A DNA stretch of 64,000 nt from Corallium rubrum (lineage: Eukaryota > Cnidaria > Anthozoa > Scleralcyonacea > Coralliidae), in assembly GCA_964035015.1 (NCBI GenBank), contig OZ035997.1, positions 84,477,982 to 84,541,981 on the forward strand, given 5' to 3'. Positions 22,899-32,511 of the stretch are shown piece after piece (the stretch's first letter is position 1; every line of letters starts with the position of its first letter). The notes beneath the pieces are model-generated. The model saw nothing but the letters and a program-made list of their open reading frames with translations. It was not told where the DNA came from and searched no databases. Both the position numbers and the translations under genes were made by a program.

Positions 22899-23249
22899 GC
22901 GTTTTGTTATATACCAAAGACTTTTAAAATACAAAACACCAAACTGACTCGAAACTTGCAAAAGGCAAAAAGACTTACCAAAATACTTTGGCTTTGTCTT
23001 CGTATTTCAATTCAACTAAACAAATACACCAGACTCAACAAGTACAAAGAACAGCTTTAAATTTATCCAGGTTTTCTTCAGACCTTCTTTTAAGATATGT
23101 ATAGATATTCTTTCTTTTGGAAAATGGACTATTTCGTACCAAACAAGCTCGAAACAAGCTCTTGTTTTCAAAATGTTCCGAAAAGTCCAAAGTTCTGAAT
23201 CTGATGCAATAATCATTGTGTATTCACGTGAACAACGCATGATTAAAGC

Positions 23250-23345
23250 TGACGTCAGAGGGAAACATTGCACTGTTTCCTTCTTCATTGTTGACGTCAG
23301 AGGGAAACAGTGCAATGTTTCCCTCAGCAGAAAGAAACATTGAGT
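23250..23345. repeat. Palindrome and direct-repeat cluster
   Basis: TGACGTCAGAGGGAAACA occurs twice in direct orientation (23251 and 23293), and AACATTGCACTGTTTCC is matched by an inverted copy. It is likely a rearranged member of the hairpin class at 22761-22898. Confidence 0.6.
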
Positions 23346-23509
23346 TTGTTGAACAACACGTGACCATGATTTGACCAATAGGATTTCATCTTTGGCAAAC
23401 AAAAGTCTTTGGTATATAACAACACCAATTATAAACTCCTGCAATAGCCAATGAAATTCGAGGATTTGCATTATAAACTTTTAAATTTATACTAAGCCTA
23501 TATAGTTTT

Positions 23510-23738
23510 AGCCTGCGTGCAGTCCCAGACTTCCAAACTTCCAGACTGCACGCAGGCTAATATAGTTTACACGAGCAATTTTTCCTTGACAAGTCTCCTT
23601 GTTGAAAAGCTGGCATGCCAGCTTTTCAAAAGGGAGACTTGTCAAGGAAAAACTTGCCATGTTTCCTCATACACACGGGAAAATAAAACTTGTAAAGTTG
23701 AAAATTGCCAAAGAAAAATTGCCCGTGTAAACTAGGCT
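23510..23738. mobile_element. Two adjacent small palindromes
   Basis: AGCCTGCGTGCAGTC/GACTGCACGCAGGCT forms a hairpin of about 50 bp at 23512-23560. It is followed by a MITE at about 23568-23735 with TTTTCCTTGACAAGTCTCC, the GCTGGCATGCCAGC centre and CACGAGCAA/TTGCCCGTG ends. The GCTGG-ATGCCAGC centre is shared with 33815-34270. Confidence 0.7.
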
Positions 23739-23919
23739 CTCTATTTATGACTCGTCACGCTTGGTCAGGTTTTTCGCAGAGGTCACAAATTTCCGCCTGA
23801 CACCGGGATGAAAAACGTCCCGTTCTGCTTACTTGTCCCGTCCCAGCTCATGTAAACCGCCCCTATATTAGGAAAGCAGTGGCCAGATAAAACATCTACG
23901 ATTTATTCCTGTTATCTAG

Positions 23920-24171
23920 GGTTTGTTACCTCGAGGTGAAAAGCCCAACCCTCTTCGAGTGAAAATCCTCGACATTAACAGCCAACTGGAAAACGTAGTG
24001 AAAAACATTCCGAACGCCACATTTCTTAACGTAGATCCTGGCTTCGTAGGACCCGATCAAACAATATCACCACAAGATATGGCGGATTACTTGCATTTGA
24101 CTCGAAATGGCTATAAAAAAATCTTTAAGACCATACATGATGCAATTATCAAGATAATTAAATATTCGTGA
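23920..24171 (+). CDS. PAFAH1B2: PAFAH1B catalytic subunit, final exon (Asp/His of triad)
   Basis: After a TATCTAG acceptor the exon encodes residues 142-224: GLLPRGEKPNPLR, the family signature after block III, then FLNVDPGFVGPDQTISPQDM and the C-terminal ADYLHLTRNGYKK. Asp197 and His200 in DYLHLT occupy the positions of the catalytic Asp and His. TGA at 24169-24171 ends the gene. The protein lacks the short C-terminal tail of vertebrate PAFAH1B2. An ATTAAA about 45 bases downstream could serve as poly(A) signal. The frame is intact across all five exons, so the gene is probably functional. Confidence 0.9.
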   Translation, partial: GLLPRGEKPNPLRVKILDINSQLENVVKNIPNATFLNVDPGFVGPDQTISPQDMADYLHLTRNGYKKIFKTIHDAIIKIIKYS

Positions 24172-24308
24172 GGGATATCCGTTGACAATATGTAGGTAAT
24201 TTGAATTGAATACCAGTAATTAAATAGTAAAGTAACGTTCTCGTACGTATTAAATCAAAAATGTTAATAGAATCTAATCTATCATGCATGCATGTTAATT
24301 AGTTAATT

Positions 24309-24605
24309 CATAGTCAATCGAGATATGGTCTGGAAACTCGGCAAACTTCAAAGCCCCTATAATGAGCTGTGATTTTATGTTGAACCGTACCTTACACCGT
24401 GCACATCCTTTGTTTTAGGTTTATTAATATTTAAATACACGGTTGAGTGATTGAACTGAAACGTTCCTATTGGACAATTCGTTCATTATACTAAAATACA
24501 ATGTGTTCAGTGACCGTGCACCGTGCACAAAAATGCATAAAGGCAAACAAAAAGATAGACCAAAGACTTTAGCTGAGTTTCCAGACCATATCTCGATTGA
24601 CTATG
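24309..24605. mobile_element. MITE, CATAGTC family, copy 2
   Basis: 297 bp, in opposite orientation to copy 1, with the same about 30-bp terminal inverted repeats and a 7-bp direct repeat GTTAATT (24302-24308 and 24606-24612). It lies about 135 bp downstream of the PAFAH1B stop. Confidence 0.9.
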
Positions 24606-24743
24606 GTTAATTATTTAATTTAAAGTGTCTTATCTTGTGTTTAGGCTTCTTGTTTTTTGCGGTGCCCTGACGTGCCGCTGAGCGGCTGCATGTTCGTAAT
24701 GTATAGCTTTATATTCTGGGTGTCCCTTTTTTGTGGCACCCGT

Positions 24744-25577
24744 TAAGCCTGTTTTCCACGAGGCGGAATTTTGCGCGCGGAGCGGAAATTTTCTTTGTCT
24801 TGTGATTTCTCGTTTGGAACTAATTAGAAAAGACAAAGAAAAATAGGCATGTCTAGACATGCATGTATCTACTGCGTTCAATCATGCCTATAGCTACTAT
24901 GGTAAAAACAGTGTTGTAATTACTGTATGTACTTGTAGTGACCTTGTATTCAGAGCTGAACAAGATTTTTGTCAAGATTGTCAATGCTAGCCATGCTGTG
25001 TTTTTACCTTAATTAATTTGATGACCTAACCCAAACAAAAACCCTAACCCTAATCAGTAACTGTGTTTACCGCTTATATTATATGCTTACCGACCCACTA
25101 ACATGTTTATTGCCTAGCTTTATACGCTAACCTGACACAGTGACGTGATTCGGGTACGATAAAGTGTTAGCTACCCGACTGCTGAATACATGTCAACATG
25201 TTGGTCATATAAATTGCCTCGTCTGAATATGAAATTGTCCAAAGACTATTTTAAAGAGGCTTTCAAAAACGTATCATTCCAACAACGTCTATAATACATC
25301 ACATTTAAAAATTGACAACGATTCATACTTAAAATACTTACTAAGCTTGTAAAAACTTCTATTCTTGAAATAAATATCTCACTCCCTGAATATATGTTTT
25401 GATTGGCTCCGAAGGCATTCTATTGTTACATTAACTTAACTTAACTTAACTTAACTTAACTTAACTTAACTTAACTTAACTTAGCTTAACTTAACTTAAC
25501 TTAACTTAACTTAACTTAACTTAACTTAACTTAACTTAAGTGCGCAAAATTCCGCCCAGTGGAAAACCGGCTTAAGC
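24744..25577. mobile_element. Split MITE of the AAGCCGGTTTTCCAC superfamily
   Basis: The left part (24744-24845) has AAGCCTGTTTTCCACGAGGC and GCGCGCGGAGCGGAAA. The right part (25543-25577) has GCAAAATTCCGCCCAGTGGA then AAACCGGCTTAAG. About 700 bp of other sequence, including a CCTAACCC-type repeat near 25020-25060 and the TTAAC satellite, lies between them. Confidence 0.6.
25431..25539. repeat. (TTAAC)n microsatellite
   Basis: About 21 tandem copies of the pentamer TTAAC, with one TTAGC variant near 25483. Confidence 0.97.
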
Positions 25578-26135
25578 CACGGACACAGAAACGTGGTCTC
25601 TGGGAACGAGAATACAAGCGATGTTTTTGGCGGCTTTTTGACGACATGTTTGTGGGGGAAAGCGTTGAGCATTCCGCAGGTATAGATACAATTGTGGTAC
25701 CCTGACGTGCTAGCGGCTAGCTCGTCGGTCAGCTAGCTTTATAATTTTGCTTGTACGTTTGTGCAGAATTGATAGCCACAGGCACACAAACGTCATGGGC
25801 TCTGGCATTGAGAATGGAAGTCAGGATGTTTTTGACGCGAGAGATTTTGGCGGCTTTTTGACGATCCCTATGAAGCGAAGGATTCCGCGGGCAAACAAAA
25901 ATGCATAAAATTGCAGTGCCCTGAAAAATTAGCGGAGAACTAGATCGTCAGGCAGCTTCATATACTACGCCGACAAGCCAGTCACTGCCCTGACCTTTTT
26001 AGGTACCTATATATTCTGGGTGTTTCATAGAATGGCGCTCTATGCTGTGGAGGACGTACAGCCACGGACACAGAAACGTGGACTCTGGGAAGGAGAATGC
26101 ATGGAAGCGATGTTTTTGACGCCAAACAGGGCACC
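25578..26135. repeat. Degenerate tandem duplications of about 230 bp
   Basis: The block GCCACGGACACAGAAACGTG plus CTCTGGGAA plus GATGTTTTTGACGC occurs at about 25575, 25780 (diverged) and 26050. TGCCCTGACGTGC and TAGCTTTATA-type blocks occur between them and also at 24660-24715. No coding function is recognised. Confidence 0.55.
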
Positions 26136-26191
26136 GCTCTTTAGCACTTTGTCTGGTTTATTATATCTGTTACTTTATGCCTTTTTCCAGG

Positions 26192-26386
26192 GTCCACAAT
26201 ATAGGTTTACTGGGACGGGATAGGGGTTATTTTGATAACGAGATACAAGAGAAAAAATCGACGATATTCGGGATTTCAAAAAATGACGGGAAACGAGATC
26301 TAAAGGATAAAGGACTGGGGCGTAATCATCCTTACTTGCAGCCAGCGGCTGAATTGCGAAGGATGCAGATCAACGCTGGACAGTAA
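26192..26386 (+). CDS. Candidate orphan coding exon, unknown product
   Basis: After a TTTTTCCAG acceptor-like site an open frame of about 64 residues ends HPYLQPAAELRRMQINAGQ and TAA. Its composition (charged, with GYFDNEIQEKKSTIFGIS) looks more protein-like than the surrounding shadows. About 73 bp of it (26306-26378) recurs inside the MITE at 21069-21601, where the residues AAELRR-QIN are preserved. It may be a terminal exon of an unassembled gene, or simply a repeat fragment. I do not recognise the family. Confidence 0.3.
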   Translation, partial: VHNIGLLGRDRGYFDNEIQEKKSTIFGISKNDGKRDLKDKGLGRNHPYLQPAAELRRMQINAGQ

Positions 26387-26484
26387 ACGAGTTAGCAACG
26401 TGCAATTAATTGAAATATTACTGTTTTTAAACTAACCAGTCAGATGACAAGTTTCGTCGGTGTTTCCCAGCACCCATTCCTCAC

Positions 26485-26837
26485 GTTGTAACCAATAAAC
26501 TATTGTAATTGTAATTGTAAGAGCATTGTAGGCAATAAATTATTGCATTGTAATATGCGCCAATTGACGGATTGAAATTCACTGCGCATCCCACAATCTT
26601 TGCCAACAACTGTTGACCGTAAATTACCAACAATATTAGGGTTTTAGGGGTGGTCGGACGGAGAGGATAAAAGAACCCCCCGACACTTTTCAGGTTAGGG
26701 TTACCCCCGGAAATTTCACATTTTTGAGATTAGGGGGTAGGGGAGAAGGGTTTCATTAATAACCTCTTTCAGCATTACAATGCAATAATTTATTGCATAC
26801 AACGCTCTTACAATTACAATAGTTTATTGGTTACAAC
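26485..26837. mobile_element. MITE, GTTGTAACCAATAAAC family
   Basis: The ends GTTGTAACCAATAAACTATT and AATAGTTTATTGGTTACAAC are perfect inverted repeats that extend, with gaps, through GCAATAAATTATTGCATTGT. The interior has GGGTTAGGG-like stretches. It interrupts a CCCAGAGCCT palindrome related to 37350-37410. Confidence 0.9.
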
Positions 26838-26987
26838 ATTAGGAACGGCTGTCCCCAGAGCCTCCGTTGGTATCGACCAAAACGATCGCAGGCTCTGGGA
26901 CAGTGCGCGGCACGTGTAAACAGGCAGTACCGTACAAAATCGAGTACGCGGGTCCGAATTTGGCCTGTACCGTGTATTCGTAGTCTT

Positions 26988-27139
26988 AAGCCGGTTTTTC
27001 ACTAGGCGACTTTTTTCGCGCGAAGCGACTTTTTGTTTTGTCTCATGAGCTCTGAACTGGAACTAAGTAGATCTATTGAATTCGAACAAAAGAAAGTCGC
27101 TTCGCGCGAAAAAAGTCGCCTAGTGGAAAACCGGCTTTA
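26988..27139. mobile_element. MITE, AAGCCGGTTTTCCAC family, copy 2
   Basis: Near-complete copy of 15651-15804 with the same CGCGCGAAGCGACTTT stem arms and a short loop containing CATGAGCTCTGAACTGGAAC. Confidence 0.9.
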
Positions 27140-27970
27140 GGCGTCTCTAAATCTATATTTTTCATCGATGGCGCCTTAGCCTGCGAGCAGGCCACGATCG
27201 AGAATCACATGGGGCAGTTCGCAGGCCACGTGCGTGCTGGCTCACGTGAGTTGTCGGCCAAGCTTGATGAAATTTACTAAAAACAACAACAATAACAAGT
27301 GAACTCTCCATATATAGCCAAAAACAAAATCAAGACAAAGAAAAGATCGATCAAAGTCATCTGATAGTTGAGATATTTAATGTTTTATGTCAACTCGTCA
27401 CTTCGTCAGTCGTCAAGTATACTTTCCACGACTGATTCGAACTTTAAAATCCGTTTTAAATGTCAATTGGGTACACACATCTACAAAAAAAAAACCCAAA
27501 ACAACCCGACTTCTTTTAGGGGTAGTAAACGGCCAACCAACAACACATTTTAGTCATTTAACATGGAAGTTTACGATACTAGATCGCACCTTGTTCTTCG
27601 TCTAATTTTCCTGCCATATTTGATTTCAAGTCAGCAAATGCTTGATATCCTGCATTATTTTTTTTCGGACCGTATTTTACCAAATCCTGCTTTCTGATTG
27701 GCTAACGAGCGGTCCGTATGAGCCCGTATGGACCGCTCAAAATAATTATTTTTTAAATGTGTTTTATAGGCCGTAAAATATTTTTAAAACGTTTGAAAAT
27801 AAACTTAAACGAAATCAAAAATTTTAAAATCGAGTTTTTCATCCGTGAAAGAGACCAAAAATCTAATTTTCTTTTTCGAAAGAAACAGCAGAAACTTCCC
27901 TTTTTTATTCACTCTAAACACTGATGAAGACCAAAAGAACCAAGCGAAGATAATTAAAAAAAATAAATAT
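27140..27970. other. No recognisable gene
   Basis: Contains a GCAGGCCACG duplication (27190-27245) and AT-rich sequence. Small frames at 27368-27605 have no recognisable similarity. Confidence 0.4.
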
Positions 27971-27971
27971 G

Positions 27972-28102
27972 TTATTTACCGTTTTGGTCGGTCCGTATAG
28001 AGAAATATTTCCCTTGGTCTCAAAAATGACCCTCGGCCTGCGGCCTCGGGCAGTTTTTGAGACCTCGGGAAATATTTCTCTATACGGACCTCCCAGCCGG
28101 TA

Positions 28103-28107
<5 letters not shown>
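27972..28107. repeat. About 136-bp hairpin
   Basis: TTATTTACCG, GGTCCGTATAGAGAAATATT and TCTCAAAAA are mirrored around GGCCTGCGGCC. A CGGTAAATAA end leads directly into the TA tract. Confidence 0.85.

Positions 28108-28166
<59 letters not shown>
28106..28166. repeat. (TA)n microsatellite
   Basis: About 30 TA dinucleotides directly after the hairpin. Confidence 0.97.
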
Positions 28167-28170
<4 letters not shown>

Positions 28171-28820
28171 AGTATCCTCATCAATGGATCCATTATTTTC
28201 CTTTATCTTCCTAATTTTATCGTATGAACCCACATGTACCACAACGCTCCTTCGCTTCTCATTCATCTCGCACCAGCCTCGGTTGGTCTCGCGTGTATTG
28301 ATGACGTTTACAAGCAAGATATTCGTTCTACGCATGCGTAGCTAATCCAGGTGGAGGGAGAGAGGGAGACAGCCTGCACGGATGCTATAGAACTTTTAGA
28401 TATCTGCGTCCTAAATCATGACGCAAATTCTCATTGGCCGGCTTGCCTTATAATGTCAATCATAAATGCAAATCTTAAAGTGTGTTATTAACGTATTCAA
28501 CTTATATGTTGTGTACTGAAGTCTTAAAAGGCAAAAGATCGGATTTTGGAATGAAATGCGAGAAAGTATATAGTCAAACCGTCATCTAGACTTGGAGTGA
28601 AACGAAGAAACAGTGTACTTATTGCAATATATTCAGCAACTGATCTTGCAAGAAGGAAGAGAAAATTGCCAAAAATACCAGTATGCAAACCATATAAAGA
28701 ATAACAATGACAAAATATTCAATAATGCACGCACAATGGAAACTTTCCGACCGACCGATCAGTTTCTCGCAGTCGACAAGAAAGAAATGCTATTATTTGA
28801 TTTGCTTTGTTCAGTTTAAA
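28167..28820. other. No recognisable gene
   Basis: Ordinary mixed-composition sequence. An open frame at 28613-28819 has no recognised similarity and no clear splice context. Confidence 0.4.
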
Positions 28821-28831
28821 TAGGCCTGCGC

Positions 28832-29137
28832 CACCCTGCGAGTCAGAGCCCCTTTCCGACCTACGCAAGCTTCGGGGGAAAGTGGGCTCTGCCAACAAAC
28901 TCGATCTTCGCCCCAAGTTTGGGGCGAGTCAGTCAGGTTTTTAACTGGTCAAACAAGTTCTAGTTTACGAACACGCGTAAGCAGGAAAATAGAAAGTGGC
29001 GCGTTAGAGCCTGGGCCCAAAATAATATCTTGGCAACCGTTCACGCATACTCAAAAAGAAATATCGAGTTTGTTGGCAGAGCCCACTTTCCCCCGAAGTT
29101 TGCGTAGGTCGGAAAGGGGCTCTGACTCGCAGGGTAC
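28832..29137. mobile_element. MITE with about 75-bp terminal inverted repeats
   Basis: ACCCTGCGAGTCAGAGCCCC, GACCTACGCAAGCTTCGGGG and GTGGGCTCTGCCAACAAACT at the left are mirrored at the right. An 8-bp direct repeat GCCTGCGC flanks it (28824-28831 and 29138-29145), which suggests hAT-type mobilisation. Confidence 0.85.
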
Positions 29138-29159
29138 GCCTGCGCTAAACGTCGCACAA

Positions 29160-29406
29160 TAGGCGAGTTTCAGGGTGTTGCGCGCGCATCATTTTTCAAA
29201 TAAACTGGCAAGCTCCACTCAAAGTAAACATACTGTTGAAGATAAACAAAGTATAGAATCAGTTTCTGGATGTTTAACACTGTTATTCTGCTGTTGTTGG
29301 CTCGCTAGCAAGTCTGTTTGCCATTGCTTACTTTGTGGAGAGCCCGCCAAGAGCCCCCAATTCCTTTGCAAAACGATGCGTGCGCAACACCCTGAAACTT
29401 GCCTAT
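29160..29406. mobile_element. Nested MITE, AGGCGAGTTTCAGGG family, copy 2
   Basis: Ends ATAGGCGAGTTTCAGGGTG and CACCCTGAAACTTGCCTAT. It is an inverted copy of 8424-8675, including GTAAACATACTGTTGAAGAT. Confidence 0.85.
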
Positions 29407-29572
29407 AGAGCGTTTTCATCTTACGTCACGGCGGCCATATTGGTGTACCAAAACAATGAAATGGCGGCCATATTAGTGTACGGTATGGGAATTAGCTCTT
29501 TCTTATTCAAATATTTCGTACCGTTTCACCACCCCAATGGGCCACCGATCACGTGAGTGAAAACGCTCTTTA
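29407..29572. mobile_element. Nested MITE with AGAGCGTTTTCA ends
   Basis: AGAGCGTTTTCATCTTACGT and the right end ACGTGAGTGAAAACGCTCTT are inverted. The interior has two GGCGGCCATATT-GTGTAC direct repeats. Confidence 0.75.
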
Positions 29573-29601
29573 AACGAATTTAATTCAGACGAATTTAATT
29601 C

Positions 29602-29768
29602 GAATAGCGAAGCGCGGTAATGACGTCAAATTCATGTTTGTCTGAGTTTATAATTTATTCTTGCGTTTCCAACAAAAGAAAATGGCTCATTAAAAATCCT
29701 TCGCGATTCAATTTTGGTTTGTTTGTCTGAGTTTTGGTCGATAATTAGGATTACCGCGCTTCGCTATT
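29602..29768. mobile_element. Nested MITE with AATAGCGAAGCGCGGTAAT ends
   Basis: Terminal inverted repeats AATAGCGAAGCGCGGTAAT and ATTACCGCGCTTCGCTATT are perfect. The interior has a TTTGTCTGAGTTT direct repeat. Confidence 0.85.
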
Positions 29769-30278
29769 GACCTCGTCGGAAATGCGACGTAAATGCGACT
29801 TCGCGTTAATAAACATCGAATTTCACTCGAATTTAATTGTTTTTACTTGTCGCATTATCCGTCTGACTCAGGCGAATATATTGTCGAGACGAATTTAATT
29901 CGTGTGTCGAATTTAAACGAGTTATACGTAGCAGTTTCGTTGAATAAAATTCAAACAATTGAATTCGTCTGAATTAAATTCGTCTATTGTTCGACGTTTA
30001 GCGCAGGCCTTACGCACGAACGAGCACGCCAATTTTCTGGGCTGAAGAAAAATCGGGCGTTTGCACGCAGGCTAATCCCGGCTTTATCGCTGCATGTCCC
30101 ATTTCATTTACCTGATTTAGCTTATGACCATGCAATCTCGTTCCCAGAGTCCACGTTCCCCACCTGGGAAACGAGAGACTCTGGGATAATCCGTTTCACA
30201 TCGATATTTCATTGGATGATGAACACAGTGAACTCTATATAACTCTTCTTCCGGATAACAAGAATCCTGTGATGGCGT

Positions 30279-30576
30279 CATAGTCAATCGAGATATGGTC
30301 TGGAAACTCAGCTAAAGTCTTTGGTCTATATTTTTGTCCGCCTTTATGCATTTTTGTGCACGGTGCACGGTCACTGAACACATTGTATTTTAGTATAATG
30401 GACGAATTGTCCAATAGCAACGTTTCAGTTCAATCACTCAACCGTGCTATTTAAATATTAATAAACCTAAAACAAAGGATGTGCACGGTGTAAGGTACGG
30501 TTCAACATAAAATCACAGCTCATTATAGGCGCTTTGAAGTTTGCCGAGTTTCCAGACCATATCTCGATTGACTATG
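30279..30576. mobile_element. MITE, CATAGTC family, copy 3
   Basis: 298 bp with the family inverted repeats and a 7-bp direct repeat ATGGCGT (30272-30278 and 30577-30583). Confidence 0.92.
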
Positions 30577-30602
30577 ATGGCGTGAACGGATTATCCCAGC
30601 AT

Positions 30603-30892
30603 AGATAATGGAAGGGGAACTGGATAGGAAACTTACGAAACCGGAAACGATGTTTGCACAACTTGCTATGGGAATTATACGCTTATAAGCGGGCAATGCA
30701 CCTAACGGATGGTCCCACATGGCTAAAATCAGACACTGCTGAGCTTAAGTGATATTACACTTTTGTCTAATTTCAGCAAAAGGTGCATTAGCTGCTTTTA
30801 AGTGTGTAATTACCATAGCAAGTTGTGCAAACAACGTTTCCGGTTCTTTAACCTCGTTTGAAGTTTCCTATCCAATTCCCCTCCATTATCTC
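30603..30892. mobile_element. MITE, ATAATGGAAGGGGAACTGG family, full copy
   Basis: ATAATGGAAGGGGAACTGGA and GTTTGCACAACTTGCTATGG are mirrored at the right end with minor changes. The truncated copy is at 17113-17252. Confidence 0.85.
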
Positions 30893-30955
30893 TGATCCCA
30901 GTCTCTCGTTTCCCGCCCGCTGGATAAGGGTAACGTGGGCTTTGGGAACGAGATT

Positions 30956-32120
30956 GATGACCATGCAGTATTAATAAACATCAAAAGTACAATCCTGCTG
31001 CCGGATTTTATTGAATGTAAACAGCAGGGAAATTTGTTACCGCTATTGAAAAATACAGCAGGCTCATTGAGTTATGTGGCTGTTTACATCGTAAACATCA
31101 TTTGAAAATGTGAAGAAGACATAACCACCAGGATGTTTGCAATATTTACTAACTATCTGTCGGTTAACCAGAGCTTTAACATATGTCAATAATTTCCTGC
31201 CAACACGGACTTTGTTCTGAGATTTGAAAGGAGATATTGCAGGTGACTATGAGAAACCACATTAGAGCCAAATCGGTGGGGGGTGACTGATCGACTATAT
31301 CGTAAAATTTACCTTTTGCTCCAAAATTTAATTACCGGTTCATGTTTATCCAAGTTCTGCTCTAATGGGAAAATTGCCGTTGGTGATGACTTGTTTACTA
31401 GTTAATGCTTTCTGTGAAACGAACTTAGATTCTGTCTTATGTCGAGCAAGACCTATTAACTGCCACAATGTTGTGCTAAATTTATGTATAATTCCGTTCG
31501 TACATAGAAATATATAATCAGTTTTTTTGTCTTGCTCAGATCTTACAATGAAGTTTGACTTGTCTATGCTACTAATTTCAGTGTGACGACGACATGCAAA
31601 TATTGTTAATTTCTGCAGTTTGCCTTTTGCTCCAAAACGAAAATCATGTGATTTCATTCTCTGGTTGTATGGGAACGCATTGTTGATAGATGTTTACCGA
31701 TAAAAATTGCCGTTGACCCCTCATTTCGTCTTCGAAACCATGAGTTATACCGCTGTCATTCTGGACATGCCACACGTTTGTAAATATATTGTTTCACTTT
31801 GACTTTCGACATTCCGCATATTTTTTTTATTTTATTTACAATTTCTATTACAGGCTATGCATGTAGCTTTTGTCGGGACCCTTTTTCAAAATGCAGAAAA
31901 GCAACCATATTAAATAGCAAACCTTTTCCTGGCAATCCGACCGCCATATTTGCTTACACTGAATTATCTTTGGAAAACCCCAGTGGAAAACCCGCACTAG
32001 ACTTGCGGCTGAAGCATGCGCAGACAGATTTCCCTGCTCTTTTGAATGTATAATTATAGAGACATACTTCATTAATTTACGCAAAGTATAGGCCCAATTA
32101 GCTTGAAGTAACCGTTTCGG
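30956..32120. other. Upstream region of the fibrinogen-related gene
   Basis: No MITE boundary or known coding similarity could be assigned. Two CCTTTTGCTCCAAAA words (31313 and 31623) mark a weak repeat. Small frames on both strands around 31346-32123 lack similarity. Confidence 0.4.
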
Positions 32121-32122
32121 CA

Positions 32123-32135
32123 TTATATATACGGT
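32123..32135 (+). promoter_or_regulatory. Candidate TATA box of the fibrinogen-related gene
   Basis: A TTATATATAC motif about 75-80 bases before the ATG at 32206 is the right distance for a core promoter with a short 5' UTR. Position and composition are the only evidence. Confidence 0.35.
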
Positions 32136-32205
32136 AGTTGTGTCAACACATAACCAGCTAAAAGAAACAGTGTATGCTCAGAAAAAACAGTTTTCTGAAA
32201 GAGCC

Positions 32206-32511
32206 ATGACTTTTTGGGCACTCCTTTTCCTTTCGGTTTTTCTCCCAGAGTTGGGAAACTGTTTGAACGAAGCCCTGTTTCACAAACAACCGGGAAAGTA
32301 CTTGCCTGACAACGTAATTCGAATAGAGCAGACAAACAGCGAATTTGAATGCAGTGCGTATTGTTCGAGAGAAGATGGGTGTGCATCGGTGAATTACAAG
32401 AACACGGGCGAAGGTCAGGGGCTGTGCGAACTGAATAGCGGGTCGCTTTCGGAGTTTCCCGAGGATGGTGTAGACAAGCCTGAATTCAACTATCTTGGCA
32501 TCATTAAACGG
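32206..32511 (+). CDS. Secreted PAN/apple plus fibrinogen-related protein, exon 1
   Basis: Encodes 102 residues. Residues 1-19 (MTFWALLFLSVFLPELGNC) are a hydrophobic signal peptide. Residues about 20-100 form a PAN/apple-like domain with the cysteine pattern C-x3-C-x5-C ... GLCELN (ECSAYCSREDGCASVNYK). PAN domains mediate protein or carbohydrate contacts outside the cell. The exon ends ..GIIKR before the donor GTGAGA, at phase 0. ATG 32206 is chosen because it starts the signal peptide; no upstream ATG fits better. In corals this domain precedes fibrinogen-related domains, and matching exons lie 7.5 kb downstream. An EGF-like exon often lies between, but none could be found. Confidence 0.75.

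Larger units (their letters stand above)
16889..23919. other. PAFAH1B intron 4, transposon-dense
   Basis: A 7 kb intron holding at least ten palindromic elements listed separately. Between them, 18025-18210, 20280-20850 and 21605-22040 show only AT-rich sequence without recognisable features. The ORF near 23016-23471 on the minus strand includes palindrome sequence and has no recognised product. Confidence 0.7.
28821..30009. mobile_element. Composite TIR element holding four nested MITEs
   Basis: The outer ends AGGCCTGCGC(TAAACGTCG) and CGACGTTTAGCGCAGGCCT are inverted repeats, and GACGAATTTAATTC copies match the element at 8222-8908. Inside are MITEs at 28832-29137, 29160-29406, 29407-29572 and 29602-29768. 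The first is inserted in the left terminus itself, splitting it. Confidence 0.75.
30133..30955. mobile_element. TIR element interrupted by two MITEs
   Basis: The ends AATCTCGTTCCCAGAGTCCA and TTTGGGAACGAGATT are inverted, as are GGGAAACGAGAGACTCTGGG and its counterpart near 30900. A shared ATGACCATGCA lies just outside both ends and may be a target duplication. MITEs at 30279-30576 and 30603-30892 are nested within. Confidence 0.7.
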
